DNA of 64,000 nucleotides from Burkholderia sp. WSM2230 (GTDB lineage: Bacteria > Pseudomonadota > Gammaproteobacteria > Burkholderiales > Burkholderiaceae): positions 62,001 through 126,000 of the forward strand of contig NZ_AXAJ01000010.1 in assembly GCF_000472445.1 (NCBI RefSeq). Direction: 5' to 3'. The notes below the pieces were generated by a model. The model had not been told where the DNA came from. It searched no databases and worked only from the letters and a program-made list of their open reading frames with translations. How positions within the stretch are numbered: position 1 is the first letter of the stretch; each line of letters begins with the position of its first letter. Both the position numbers and the translations under genes were made by a program. Below, in pieces: positions 34,472-45,887 of the stretch.

Positions 34472-34962
34472 GCGGCGTGCTGCTGGCGGACCGCTACATG
34501 TCGCCAATGACGGAAGGCGACCTGGACGAAGTGGCCGCCATCGAAAAGCTCGCCTATGAATTCCCCTGGAGCCGCGGCAATTTCGGCGACTCGCTGCGCA
34601 ACGGCTATTTCGGCGTGTGTCTGCGGCACGTTACGGGGACGCTGATCGGATATTGCGTGCTGATGCCTGTCGTCGACGAAATGCATCTGCTCAATCTATG
34701 CGTGGCGCCCGCCGCGCAAGGCGCGGGCGCCGGACTCGCGCTGCTGCGCGAAGCCGTGCGCATTACACGCGCTGAAAAGCTCGACGGACTGTTGCTCGAG
34801 GTGCGGCCGTCGAATCATCGCGCGATCCGGCTCTACGAGCGTTTCGGCTTCACGTCGATCGGCCGGCGCAAAAACTATTATCCGGCGCGGCATCGCGGCC
34901 GGGAGGACGCCATCGTGATGCGTTTATCGTTTGTGAGGGAGGGCGCAGATGGCGCTGCATGA
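34468..34962 (+). CDS. rimI: Ribosomal protein alanine N-acetyltransferase RimI
   Basis: A 164-residue GNAT acetyltransferase with the RimI pattern: EKLAYEFPWSRGNFGDSLRNGYFG near the N-terminus, motif A LLNLCVAPAAQGAGAGLALLREAV, and LLLEVRPSNHRAIRLYERFGFTSIGRRKNYYPA. In E. coli RimI acetylates the N-terminal Ala of ribosomal protein bS18. It overlaps tsaB by 4 bp and the next gene by 14 bp. Confidence 0.93.
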   Translation: MSGVLLADRYMSPMTEGDLDEVAAIEKLAYEFPWSRGNFGDSLRNGYFGVCLRHVTGTLIGYCVLMPVVDEMHLLNLCVAPAAQGAGAGLALLREAVRITRAEKLDGLLLEVRPSNHRAIRLYERFGFTSIGRRKNYYPARHRGREDAIVMRLSFVREGADGAA

Positions 34963-36046
34963 ATCGGTGCTGGAAGAGTTCGGGCTCGCGCCGCGCTGGG
35001 TGCGTCGCGGGATGGCTTTGGGGCATGAAGGGGCGGTGGCAGACGAATCTTCTGTGGCGCAGCAGCCGGCTGCGGTGCAGGAAGCGGGCATGGCGCAGGA
35101 AGGAGCCGCAGCACGAATACAAGCCGTTTCGCAAGAACTCGCTGCAGCCGCGAGCGTCGCGCAAGGCGTCGCCCCGCAAGGCCGCGCTGCCCGGCCCGTG
35201 TCGCAAGCGCAGCCGCAACATTCACAACTAGCAGACGATAGCCACACAGCGCCCGCCGGCCAACCGTCACGTACGCCGGAGCCGCAACGCGCGCCGTCCA
35301 GCGCCGCGAGCCGTGACCTGCGGCCTGCCGAGCCGCCAGGCACCCTCGAGCCAGCCTCTTTCGACGCTCCGCCCGACGACGGCTTCGCATGGTTCGACGA
35401 TCTGCCGCTCCATCCGCCGGGCGAGGCCGACGCTGCCGTGCCGGCGCTGCCAGCAATCAACACCCTCGACTGGGACGCGCTGAGCGAGCGCGTCGCGACC
35501 TGCGAGCGCTGCCGGCTGTGCGAGAAACGCACGAAGACCGTATTCGGCGTCGGCGACCGGAATGCCGACTGGATGCTGATCGGCGAAGCGCCGGGCGAGA
35601 ACGAGGACCGCGTGGGCGAGCCCTTCGTCGGCCAGGCGGGCAAGCTGCTCGACAACATGCTGCGTTCGCTGACGCTCGCGCGCGGCACCAATGTGTATAT
35701 CGCGAACGTCATCAAGTGCCGCCCGCCAGGCAATCGCAATCCCGAGCCCGACGAAGTCGCGCGCTGCGAACCTTACCTGCAACGCCAGGTGGCGCTCGTC
35801 AAGCCAAAGCTGATCGTCGCGCTTGGCCGCTTTGCCGCGCAAAGCCTGCTCAAGACCGACGCGAGCATTTCGTCGCTGCGCGGCCGCGTCCACGAATACC
35901 AGGGCGTACCGGTGGTCGTCACGTATCACCCGGCTTATCTGTTGCGCAGCCTTCCCGACAAGGCCAAGGCGTGGGCTGATCTGTGCCTCGCGCGCGCTAC
36001 GTGGCGCGAGGGCGGCGGCGCAGCGTCGGATGCGGCGAAGCGGTGA
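34949..36046 (+). CDS. Uracil-DNA glycosylase, family 4 ([4Fe-4S])
   Basis: The C-terminal 190 residues form a family 4 uracil-DNA glycosylase that excises uracil from DNA. Cluster cysteines are C185/C188, C257 and C273 (CERC, KCRPPGNRNP, ARCEPYL), catalytic motif GEAPGENED (212-220) and motif HPAYLLR (327-333). The first 170 residues are low-complexity (Ala/Gln/Pro/Glu) and not part of the family fold; typical members are about 200-280 residues. This extension could be disordered or a start-site artefact, but no better start with a ribosome binding site is obvious. It overlaps rimI by 14 bp and the DUF1853 gene by 4 bp (GTGA). Confidence 0.92.
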   Translation: MALHESVLEEFGLAPRWVRRGMALGHEGAVADESSVAQQPAAVQEAGMAQEGAAARIQAVSQELAAAASVAQGVAPQGRAARPVSQAQPQHSQLADDSHTAPAGQPSRTPEPQRAPSSAASRDLRPAEPPGTLEPASFDAPPDDGFAWFDDLPLHPPGEADAAVPALPAINTLDWDALSERVATCERCRLCEKRTKTVFGVGDRNADWMLIGEAPGENEDRVGEPFVGQAGKLLDNMLRSLTLARGTNVYIANVIKCRPPGNRNPEPDEVARCEPYLQRQVALVKPKLIVALGRFAAQSLLKTDASISSLRGRVHEYQGVPVVVTYHPAYLLRSLPDKAKAWADLCLARATWREGGGAASDAAKR

Positions 36047-37101
36047 CCGCGGATCGACCGCCGGCGCGCCGGCCTGACGGGCTGCGCGCCGATCCCTCGA
36101 TCCTTCGCAGCTTGCTCGACACGCTGCATGACCCGGCAGTGCGCGACCTCGCGTGGCTGCTGTTGAGCGCCGATCTGTTGCGGCCGCAACCGCCGGCGGG
36201 TGAACTGGCCAGGCCGTTTGATACGCCCGAAGAATTCACCGCAACGCTCGAATTTTTACGCTCGCTCGACGCGGCCCCCGAGCCTTTACAGCGCAATCTT
36301 GCCGCGACGCGCATCACGCGGCTCGGCCGCTACGCCGAAAGCCTGCTGGGCTGGTTCCTGCAACATGGGCCGGCGGCGCGGCTCGTCGCGGCCGGCGTGC
36401 CGCTGCGGCGCGCGGGCGTCACGCTCGGCGAATGCGATTTCCTGCTGAGCACGCACGAGGGCGAGCGGCTTCACTGGGAGCTCGCGGTGAAGTGCTATCT
36501 GCACGCTGGTCATGCCGGCGCAGAGCAGGCTTTGCAGCCATCGGCGGGGTTGTCGGCGCGGCTGTCAGCGCGGTTGTCAGCGCGGCTGTCAGACTACGTC
36601 GGCCCGAACCTGAAAGACCGCTTCGACTTGAAGCTCGCTCATCTGCTTAACCATCAACTGCCGTTGAGCGCACGCGAGGAGCTTGCGTCGGCGGGCTATC
36701 CGGGCTCGTGGACGCCGCAAATGTTCGTCAAAGGCTGGCTGTTTTATCGGCGTGACGAGGTGCCGCCCGATCCTGTCGAACTGAATCCTGGGCATGGCCG
36801 GGGCTGGTGGGTGACGCACGGCGACTGGCTGGAGTTTGCACACACACGCGGCGCGCATTGGCGCGTGCTGCCGCGTCTCGAATGGCTCGCGCCGCGTCGC
36901 TACGATGCCGGCGAACGCGAGGCGGTCGCTCCGCTTCTGCTCAATGCCCAAACGCTTGCTGCACAAACCTTGCAGCAACCTGCTCCGACGATGGTCGCGG
37001 CGTTCACCGAAGACAGCGCGGGCAATCTGCTCGAACAGTCGCGCGGTTTCATCGTGCCCGACGATTGGCCGCAGAGAGCGCGAGAGTACGCTGCGCAGTA
37101 G
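36043..37101 (+). CDS. DUF1853 family protein
   Basis: A 352-residue protein of the DUF1853 family. Characteristic stretches are LRSLLDTLHDPAVRDLAWLLLSADLL, RLGRYAESLLGWFLQH, LGECDFLL...LHWELAVKCYLH and GYPGSWTPQMFVKGWLF. The E-x-D/E-W-E-x-A-VK pattern resembles restriction-endonuclease-like nuclease folds, and DUF1853 has been placed near that superfamily by profile comparison, but no activity is known. The GTG at 36043 overlaps the udg stop (GTGA). A 12-bp tandem repeat (LSAR x3.75) is inserted near residue 170. Co-transcription with a DNA-repair glycosylase is suggestive only. Confidence 0.85.
   Translation: MTADRPPARRPDGLRADPSILRSLLDTLHDPAVRDLAWLLLSADLLRPQPPAGELARPFDTPEEFTATLEFLRSLDAAPEPLQRNLAATRITRLGRYAESLLGWFLQHGPAARLVAAGVPLRRAGVTLGECDFLLSTHEGERLHWELAVKCYLHAGHAGAEQALQPSAGLSARLSARLSARLSDYVGPNLKDRFDLKLAHLLNHQLPLSAREELASAGYPGSWTPQMFVKGWLFYRRDEVPPDPVELNPGHGRGWWVTHGDWLEFAHTRGAHWRVLPRLEWLAPRRYDAGEREAVAPLLLNAQTLAAQTLQQPAPTMVAAFTEDSAGNLLEQSRGFIVPDDWPQRAREYAAQ
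36550..36594 (+). repeat. 12-bp tandem repeat in the DUF1853 gene
   Basis: About 3.75 copies of a TTG/CTG-TCG/TCA-GCG-CGG unit encode LSAR-LSAR-LSAR-LSD. The repeat keeps the reading frame. Confidence 0.8.
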
Positions 37102-37108
37102 CGCTGTG

Positions 37109-37918
37109 TTACCACCATCGATAGAAATGATGCACCGGCCCGACGCCGCTGCCCACCTGTAGCCGATCGCTCGCCAGCAACGCGCCGGTCAGATACTGCT
37201 TGGCATCCGCGACCGCGCTCGCGAGATCGTCGCGTTGCGGAATCAGCGCGGCAATCGCCGACGACAGCGTGCAGCCCGTTCCATGCGTGTTCTTCACCGG
37301 CACGCGCGGGCCGCCAAGACGCAGTGTGCCGCTTTCCTGCACCAGCCAGTCGGGACTGTCGGCGGCGCTCAGATGGCCGCCCTTCATCAGCACCGCGCGG
37401 GCGCCGAGCGCGCGCAGCGCTTCGCCTTGCTCGATCATCGCGGCTTCGTCGGTAGCGGGCTGCACGCCGCCAAGCAGGGCGGCGGCTTCGGGAAGATTCG
37501 GCGTCAGCAGGTCGGCAAGCGGCAGCAGTTCGTCGCGCAGGGCCGCGACCGCATCCGGCAGCAGCAGCGCATGATTGCTCTTTGAGATCATCACCGTGTC
37601 GAGCACGATGCGCGTCGGCTTGTGACGGCGCAGCGCCTTCGCAACGGCGCTCACGATCGAAGCGTTCGCCAGCATGCCGATCTTCACGGCGTCGATGCGG
37701 ATGTCGTCGAATACGGCGTCGAGTTGCGCGGTAACGAAGGCCGCGTCCGGTGCGTGAATCGCAGTGAGGCCGCGCGTGTTCTGCGCGGTCAGCGCGGTGA
37801 TCACGCTCGCGCCGTACGCGCCGAGTGCGGAGAAGGCCTTCAGATCGGCCTGAATGCCGGCGCCGCCGCCGGAGTCGGAACCGGCGATCGTCAGCACGTT
37901 GGGAATCGATTGGGTCAT
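37109..37918 (-). CDS. thiD: Hydroxymethylpyrimidine/phosphomethylpyrimidine kinase
   Basis: A 269-residue ribokinase-fold enzyme that phosphorylates HMP and HMP-P in thiamine biosynthesis. NVLTIAGSDSGGGAGIQADLKAFSALGAYGASVITALTAQNT is the classic ThiD N-terminus. The C-terminal anion hole/catalytic base region VKNTHGTGCTLSSAIAALIP is intact. It is convergent with the DUF1853 gene (8 bp apart). No thiamine riboswitch was noticed upstream. Confidence 0.95.
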   Translation of the reverse strand: MTQSIPNVLTIAGSDSGGGAGIQADLKAFSALGAYGASVITALTAQNTRGLTAIHAPDAAFVTAQLDAVFDDIRIDAVKIGMLANASIVSAVAKALRRHKPTRIVLDTVMISKSNHALLLPDAVAALRDELLPLADLLTPNLPEAAALLGGVQPATDEAAMIEQGEALRALGARAVLMKGGHLSAADSPDWLVQESGTLRLGGPRVPVKNTHGTGCTLSSAIAALIPQRDDLASAVADAKQYLTGALLASDRLQVGSGVGPVHHFYRWW

Positions 37919-38015
37919 GGCAAAGCGGACAGGCAGAGCAGGATAAAGGCGGGCAGTCGGCCGGCAGGCGTTGGCCGCAGCAGGCGGCCGTGCCGCGTGC
38001 GGCTCGGCGCCTGAC

Positions 38016-39323
38016 TCAATGCTTGACTTCGCCGATCAGTGCGACGGAGTCGAACGCGCGCTGGTTCGCCTGGTGACGCCGCATCACGAGCCACATCATC
38101 AGGCAGACGAAGGTGCCGAACAGCACGATGACCGCCGCGACCGGCACGTCGAGCCACACGAGCACGGCATAGAGGCACAGCATGATCAGCACGGAGAGAT
38201 TTTCGTTGAAATTCTGCACGGCGATGGAGTGACCGGCCGACAGCAGCACGTGGCCGCGATGCTGGAGCAGCGCATTCATCGGCACCACGAAGAAGCCCGA
38301 CAGGCCGCCGACCACCATCAGGAAAATGTAGGCGAAGATCAGGTAACCAGGCACGTGCATGCGGCCGAAGTACAGCCCCCAGTGAGCGGGGAACAGGTGG
38401 CGCGTGTAGAACGCCATCAGCATGACGGCAACGCCCATCATGATGCCGACCGGCAGTACCGACAGCGACTTTTTCAGCGGCACGCGCGAAGCCGCGAAGA
38501 TCGCCCCGCCGGCCACGCCGACGGCTACCACCGCCTGAAGGATCGCAGCTTCGGACAGCGACATGCCGAGCGACACTTCCGCCCACTTGAGCACGATGAA
38601 TTGCAGCGTGGCGCCCGCGCCCCAGAAGAGCGTGGTCACTGCCAGCGAAATCTGCCCGAGCTTGTCGCGCCACAGCACGACGAAACAGTCGGCGAAATCG
38701 GTCACGAGTTTGATCGGGCCGTGCTCCTGTTTCGGATAACGTGCGCCGGTATCGGGAATGCGCAGATTGAAGAGCGCGGCGATCACGTAGATCACCATGA
38801 TCACGAGCATCGCCGCTTCTGCGGGCGTGTTCACGGTGGGGATATGGTGCCGCAGAATCGGCGCGGCAATATGCGGGCTGATGAGCGCGCCGCCCAGCAC
38901 CGTGCCGAGAATGATCGAGCCGACCGTGGTGCCTTCGATCCAGCCGTTAGCGGCGACGAGGCGGTCAGGCGGCAGCAGTTCCGTGAGAATGCCGTATTTG
39001 GCGGGCGAATACGCAGCCGCGCCGAAACCCACGATACCGTACGCAAACAGCGGATGCGCGCCGACCAGCATCGTGATGCAGCCGAGCACCTTGATGGTGT
39101 TGGTGATGAACATCACGCGTCCTTTCGGACGGGAATCGGCAAAGGCGCCCACGAAGGCGGCGAGAACGACGTACGACAGCACAAAGAACAGCTTGAGCAG
39201 CGGCGTCATCCAGTTCGGGGCGTGTAGATCTTTTAGCAGTGCGATAGCGGCGATCAGAAGCGCATTGTCGGCCAGCGACGAAAAAAACTGCGCGGCCATG
39301 ATGGTGTAAAAACCTTTTTTCAT
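38016..39323 (-). CDS. lplT: Lysophospholipid transporter LplT
   Basis: A 435-residue MFS protein with 12 predicted helices. MKKGFYTIMAAQFFSSLADNALLIAAIALL and the FVGAFADSRPKGRVMFITNTIKVLGC loop are LplT hallmarks. In E. coli LplT flips lysophospholipids to the inner leaflet for re-acylation by Aas. No aas gene or fused acyltransferase domain is beside it here. The ATG at 39323 is chosen; a longer frame to 39413 adds an unrelated basic leader. It is divergent from alr. Confidence 0.92.
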   Translation of the reverse strand: MKKGFYTIMAAQFFSSLADNALLIAAIALLKDLHAPNWMTPLLKLFFVLSYVVLAAFVGAFADSRPKGRVMFITNTIKVLGCITMLVGAHPLFAYGIVGFGAAAYSPAKYGILTELLPPDRLVAANGWIEGTTVGSIILGTVLGGALISPHIAAPILRHHIPTVNTPAEAAMLVIMVIYVIAALFNLRIPDTGARYPKQEHGPIKLVTDFADCFVVLWRDKLGQISLAVTTLFWGAGATLQFIVLKWAEVSLGMSLSEAAILQAVVAVGVAGGAIFAASRVPLKKSLSVLPVGIMMGVAVMLMAFYTRHLFPAHWGLYFGRMHVPGYLIFAYIFLMVVGGLSGFFVVPMNALLQHRGHVLLSAGHSIAVQNFNENLSVLIMLCLYAVLVWLDVPVAAVIVLFGTFVCLMMWLVMRRHQANQRAFDSVALIGEVKH

Positions 39324-39541
39324 CTGATGCGATGCTGTCCTCGCTGCGGTCTGTCCGCCCCGGCCGTTTGTTATGCGTCCGGGCTTATGCCGTTCGAAAT
39401 GGGTTGTGCGCACGGCTTTATATCATGAAAATAGCTGCATTCAGACTAGCAGAATCCTTGATCGCACCGCCCAGCGGGCTGCCGCGCGTTGAAAACGCCC
39501 TGTAAGCCGCTGATTCGCAAGCGTCTTTACGAAAATATTCC

Positions 39542-40612
39542 ATGCCGCGCCCCCTCTCAGCCACGATTCACACCTCCGCCCTCGCCAATAACCTTGCCGT
39601 CGCGCGCCGCTATGCGCCTAAATCGAAGATCTGGGCGGTCGTCAAGGCCAATGCCTACGGGCACGGCCTCGCGCGGGCCTTTCCAGGTTTGCGCGCAACC
39701 GACGGCTTTGGGTTGCTGGACCTCGAAGAAGCCGTGAAGTTGCGTGAATTGGGCTGGGCCGGCCCGATTCTTTTGCTCGAGGGCTTTTTTCGTCCTACGG
39801 ATATCGACGTCATCGACCGCTATAGCCTCACTACGGCGCTGCATTCGGACGAGCAGTTGCGCATGCTCGAAATGGCGCGGCTGTCCAAGCCCGTCAACAT
39901 CCAGTTGAAAATGAACAGCGGCATGAACCGGCTCGGCTACACGCCGGAGAAATTCCGCGCCGCGTGGGAACGGGCGCGCGCCTGCCAGGGCGTCGGCCAG
40001 ATCACGCTGATGACCCACTTCTCCGACGCCGACGGCGAGCGCGGCGTCGCGCACCAGATGGAAGCGTTCGAGCGCGGCGCGCAAGGCATTGCCGGCGCGC
40101 GTAGCCTCGCCAACTCGGCGGCCACGCTGTGGCATCCCGAATCGCATTTCGACTGGGTGCGCCCGGGCATCATCATGTATGGCGCGTCGCCTTCGGGCGT
40201 CTCGGCCGCGATCGAGGGCACCGGCTTGCAGCCGGCCATGACGCTCGCCTCCGAACTGATCGCGGTGCAGTCCATCGCGGAAGGCCAGACGGTCGGTTAC
40301 GGTTCGCTCTTCAAGGCGCGCGCGCCGATGCGCATCGGCGTCGTGGCGTGCGGTTACGCGGACGGTTATCCGCGCGTGGCGCCCGAAGGTACGCCGGTCA
40401 TCGTGGACGGCGTTCGTACGCGGATCGTGGGGCGCGTTTCGATGGATATGCTGACCGTCGACCTCACGCCGATTCCCACGGCGAACGTCGGCTCGCGCGT
40501 CGAACTGTGGGGCACGTCGCTGCCCATCGACGACGTGGCGCGCGCCTGCGGCACCATCGGCTACGAGTTGATGTGCGCGGTCGCGCCGCGCGTGCCGGTG
40601 CGCGCCGAGTGA
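39542..40612 (+). CDS. alr: Alanine racemase
   Basis: A 356-residue PLP-dependent alanine racemase making D-alanine for peptidoglycan. The PLP lysine is K35 in AVVKANAYGHG. The second catalytic residue (Tyr) lies in the C-terminal beta domain around VGYGSLFKA; RVSMDMLTVDL is the expected substrate-binding region. The length fits the DadX/Alr family. It is 91 bp upstream of radA on the same strand, an arrangement regular in Burkholderiaceae. Confidence 0.96.
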   Translation: MPRPLSATIHTSALANNLAVARRYAPKSKIWAVVKANAYGHGLARAFPGLRATDGFGLLDLEEAVKLRELGWAGPILLLEGFFRPTDIDVIDRYSLTTALHSDEQLRMLEMARLSKPVNIQLKMNSGMNRLGYTPEKFRAAWERARACQGVGQITLMTHFSDADGERGVAHQMEAFERGAQGIAGARSLANSAATLWHPESHFDWVRPGIIMYGASPSGVSAAIEGTGLQPAMTLASELIAVQSIAEGQTVGYGSLFKARAPMRIGVVACGYADGYPRVAPEGTPVIVDGVRTRIVGRVSMDMLTVDLTPIPTANVGSRVELWGTSLPIDDVARACGTIGYELMCAVAPRVPVRAE

Positions 40613-40702
40613 CGCGGGACTGATGCCTGACTAAAGAACAACCAAGCAACAGCGAAGCACAGCAAGACAACAATAGAACAACCGCAATTCGGGCAGGAAC
40701 GC

Positions 40703-42079
40703 GTGGCAAAAGCAAAAACGGTGTACGTATGCAGTGAATGCGGCGGCCAGTCGCCGAAATGGGCAGGGCAATGTCCGTCCTGCCAGGCCTGGAACACGCT
40801 GGTGGAGTCGGTTGCCGAAGCGCCGTCCACGCATCGTTTCCAGTCGCTCGCGAAGAGCGCGCCGGTGCGGCGCCTCGCCGATATCGAAGCGTCCGACGTG
40901 CCACGCTTTTCGACCGGCGTCGGCGAATTCGACCGCGTGTTAGGCGGCGGTCTCGTGCCGGGCGGCGTGGTGTTGATCGGCGGCGATCCGGGCATCGGCA
41001 AATCCACGCTGTTGCTGCAGTCGCTCGCGGAAATCGCCGCCGACAAACGCGCGCTTTATATCAGCGGCGAAGAGTCGGCCGCACAGATCGCGTTGCGCGC
41101 GCAACGATTGTCGCTGCTCGAACCGGGCTCGAAAGCGAGCGAACTGCAATTGCTCGCCGAAATTCAGCTCGAAAAAATCCAGGCGACGATTGCCGATCAG
41201 CAGCCCGATGTCGCCGTGATCGACTCTATCCAGACCGTCTATTCCGACGCGCTCACATCAGCGCCAGGCTCCGTCGCGCAGGTGCGCGAGTGCGCGGCGC
41301 AACTCACGCGTATCGCGAAGCAGTCGGGCACCACGATCATCATGGTCGGCCACGTGACGAAAGAGGGCGCGCTCGCCGGCCCGCGCGTGCTGGAGCATAT
41401 CGTCGACACGGTGTTGTACTTCGAGGGCGACACACATTCGTCGTTCCGCCTCGTGCGCGCAATCAAGAACCGCTTCGGCGCGGTCAACGAACTCGGCGTG
41501 TTCGCGATGACCGAGCGCGGCTTGCGCGGCGTCGCCAATCCGTCGGCGCTGTTTCTGTCGCAGCACGAGCAGTCGGTGCCGGGCTCGTGCGTGCTGGTGA
41601 CGCAGGAGGGCACGCGGCCGCTGCTCGTGGAAGTGCAGGCGCTTGTCGATTCCGCGAACGCGCCAAATCCGCGGCGTCTCGCCGTCGGCCTCGAACAGAA
41701 CCGTCTCGCGATGCTGCTCGCGGTGCTGCACCGGCATGCCGGCATCGCCTGTTTCGATCAGGACGTGTTCCTCAACGCAGTGGGCGGCGTCAAGATCACC
41801 GAGCCGGCCGCGGACCTCGCGGTGCTGCTCGCCATTCATTCGTCGATGCGCAATAAGCCGCTGCCCAAAGGGCTCGTGGTGTTCGGCGAAGTGGGGCTCG
41901 CCGGCGAGATCCGGCCGTCGCCGCGCGGTCAGGAGCGTTTGAAGGAAGCCGCCAAGCTCGGCTTTTCGGTGGCCGTCATTCCGAAGGCAAACGCGCCCAA
42001 GCAGCCGATAGAAGGCTTACAGGTCGTTGCGGTCGAGCGTATCGAACAGGCAATCGACCGGGTCCGCACGCTCGAATAG
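40703..42079 (+). CDS. radA: DNA repair protein RadA
   Basis: A 458-residue RadA (Sms), a RecA-like branch-migration helicase. It has an N-terminal C4 zinc finger (C10, C13, C24, C27), Walker A GGDPGIGKST (93-102), the RadA-specific KNRFG motif (IKNRFGAVNELGVF), and a C-terminal Lon-protease-like domain (KPLPKGLVVFGEVGLAGEIRP). The start is GTG at 40703. It follows alr in the same direction. Confidence 0.96.
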   Translation: MAKAKTVYVCSECGGQSPKWAGQCPSCQAWNTLVESVAEAPSTHRFQSLAKSAPVRRLADIEASDVPRFSTGVGEFDRVLGGGLVPGGVVLIGGDPGIGKSTLLLQSLAEIAADKRALYISGEESAAQIALRAQRLSLLEPGSKASELQLLAEIQLEKIQATIADQQPDVAVIDSIQTVYSDALTSAPGSVAQVRECAAQLTRIAKQSGTTIIMVGHVTKEGALAGPRVLEHIVDTVLYFEGDTHSSFRLVRAIKNRFGAVNELGVFAMTERGLRGVANPSALFLSQHEQSVPGSCVLVTQEGTRPLLVEVQALVDSANAPNPRRLAVGLEQNRLAMLLAVLHRHAGIACFDQDVFLNAVGGVKITEPAADLAVLLAIHSSMRNKPLPKGLVVFGEVGLAGEIRPSPRGQERLKEAAKLGFSVAVIPKANAPKQPIEGLQVVAVERIEQAIDRVRTLE

Positions 42080-42233
42080 ACGGGCGTCGCGCCCATGCCG
42101 GGCATGCGCCCTGCACGGCGCGTGCCGTAATGCGCGGTAAATATCTCCAGGTTGCCTGTAACCAACAAGCCCTTCCTTTTTCCTTAAGCTGCAAAGCTAT
42201 TGCATCCCTTGATGCCGGAAAAAGGATCGCACC

Positions 42234-42512
42234 TTGAAACAGTCACACGAAACTCTGGCCGAGCGGCCGATACAGGTGCGCGGTTGCCGGGTCTCCGCGC
42301 CCATTCATCAACCTTGGGGCGGCGCTTACCGGATTGTCGAGTGGATCGACCGGACCGGGCAGATTTCGCGCCGCGCGGTGGCGGGCGACGCGACCGCCGC
42401 CGACGTGCGCGCCACGATCAATCGCCACGTGGAAGGCCGCAAGCACGTGCTTCACGACGACGAAAAGACGCCGCGTCAAACCTTGCCGCGGCAGACGGCG
42501 GCGCGGCGATAG
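42234..42512 (+). CDS. DUF2866-like small protein
   Basis: A 92-residue soluble protein beginning at TTG (42234) with AAAGGA upstream. It has a compact core with CRVSAPIHQPWGGAYRIVEWIDRTGQISRRAVAGDATAADVRATINRHVEGRKHVLHD and a polar tail. I associate this with DUF2866, a family restricted to Burkholderiaceae, but from memory only. No catalytic motif, signal peptide or membrane segment is visible. Function is unknown; it is convergent with the CoA-transferase gene. Confidence 0.7.
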   Translation: MKQSHETLAERPIQVRGCRVSAPIHQPWGGAYRIVEWIDRTGQISRRAVAGDATAADVRATINRHVEGRKHVLHDDEKTPRQTLPRQTAARR

Positions 42513-42531
42513 GCGCCGGCCGGCGTTGTGC

Positions 42532-43761
42532 TCATGCACGCGGGCGAAAACTGCGTGAGCCTTCGTCTTCCTCCGTTTGCGGGTTGGGCTCATGGTTTTC
42601 TTCATGAGCCTGGTCCTCATGATCCTCCAGGTCCGCCTCGTGCGTCCCGGGATTGAAGAGCGGATGCCGCGCCGCTTCGGCCGCCGTCAGCACCGGCGAC
42701 ACGCAGCAGTCCAGCGGCTCGAGCAGCGCAACCCATTCGTCGAGTGCGCGCGTGCCGATCACGCCGGCCAGCTCTTGCATGAGCGACGCGGCGTCCGGGC
42801 CGCCGATCGCCTGACCAAGACTCCAGTGACGCGTGGCCCACTCGGGGCGGTCGAGCGCCATGCACAAGTTCTCCCAGAACTTGAGCTCCAGCGCGCCGAC
42901 CGCGAGCCAGCGGTCGTCCTGCGTGCGGTACAGGTTGTAGCAGGGCACGCCTCCGTTCAGCAGTCCCGAGCCCGCGCCTGTTTTTTCCGTTGCGGGGCGC
43001 GCTGCGTTTGCTGCGGCGTTGTCATTGGCCAGCGCGACTTGCGCCACCACGTTGTGCGCATGGGTGGCGTGCGTCATGGAAACGTCGACGAAACGGCCCT
43101 CGCCGCCGCGCGACACATGCCATAACGCGGCGAGAATCTGCGTGACTGCGCTGAGCGCGCCGCCGAGCAGATCGGCGATCTGGAAGTTCGGCACGATAGG
43201 CGTGCCGTCGCGGCTCGTGAGCTGATCGAGAACGCCCGCGTAGCCGATGTAGTTCAGGTCGTGGCCCGCATGACCGGCGAATGGACCGCTCGCGCCATAG
43301 CCGCTGATCGCGCAGTACACGAGCCGCGGATTGACGGCCCGCAGCGTCGCGTGGCCGACGCCGAGCCGGTCCATCACGCCTGGCCGGAAGCTTTCGATCA
43401 GCACATCCGCTTCTGCCGCAAGCGCGCGCAGCACATTGCGGCCCGCTTCGGATTTGAGGTCGAGGCGCGTTTCGCGCTTGCCGCGATTGACGAGCCGATA
43501 GAAGGCGCCCGGCCGCCCGGCCACGCGGTCGCTTGACGACTGCATCATCGTGCGGGTTGGGTCGCCGGCACCGGGCGCCTCGATCTTCAGCACTTCCGCG
43601 CCGAGTTCCGCGAGCCGCAACGCGGCAACCGGACCGGGCAGCAGGCGCGTGAGGTCGAGCACGCGCAGGCCCTTCAAAGGAGGCGGCGCGGCGTCGGCCC
43701 GCGAGGACTCGCCGAAAGAAGCAGCGGATGCAGCCGAAGACGTTGCAGATGACAAAGCCAA
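42532..43761 (-). CDS. CaiB/BaiF family CoA-transferase
   Basis: A 409-residue family III CoA-transferase / alpha-methylacyl-CoA racemase-like protein. The N-terminal LKGLRVLDLTRLLPGPVAALRLAELGAEVLKIEAPGAGDPTR is the family hallmark. The catalytic Asp region (HAGHDLNYIGYAGVL) and the C-terminal hinge (ALELKFWENLC) are present. LNYIGYAGVLDQL and length favour an AMACR-like racemase over a formyl-CoA transferase. The last 35 residues are Asp/Glu/His-rich and not family-typical. It starts 40 bp after the ABC-F stop on the same strand; shared transcription is possible. Confidence 0.9.
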   Translation of the reverse strand: MALSSATSSAASAASFGESSRADAAPPPLKGLRVLDLTRLLPGPVAALRLAELGAEVLKIEAPGAGDPTRTMMQSSSDRVAGRPGAFYRLVNRGKRETRLDLKSEAGRNVLRALAAEADVLIESFRPGVMDRLGVGHATLRAVNPRLVYCAISGYGASGPFAGHAGHDLNYIGYAGVLDQLTSRDGTPIVPNFQIADLLGGALSAVTQILAALWHVSRGGEGRFVDVSMTHATHAHNVVAQVALANDNAAANAARPATEKTGAGSGLLNGGVPCYNLYRTQDDRWLAVGALELKFWENLCMALDRPEWATRHWSLGQAIGGPDAASLMQELAGVIGTRALDEWVALLEPLDCCVSPVLTAAEAARHPLFNPGTHEADLEDHEDQAHEENHEPNPQTEEDEGSRSFRPRA

Positions 43762-43801
43762 CCTCTCGTCGATGCCGGCGCGGATCGCAGTGAGCGCGCC
43801 G

Positions 43802-45751
<1,950 letters not shown>

Positions 45752-45819
45752 AAAGAGGCCGGCTGGAGGAAAACGCCTATTTTAGACTGCCGGGGATCAC
45801 ACCGGGCCCTTAGCCGGCA

Positions 45820-45835
45820 TCGGCCATTTGGCCGA
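45820..45835. repeat. Small hairpin in the intergenic region
   Basis: TCGGCCA-TT-TGGCCGA is a perfect 7-bp inverted repeat between the divergent ABC-F and glutathione peroxidase genes. No T tract follows. It may be an operator or a transcript hairpin. Confidence 0.4.
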
Positions 45836-45887
45836 CTGTGCCCGCCGCGCTTTTGACATAGACTGACGGCTTTCGTGGGGAGAGCAC

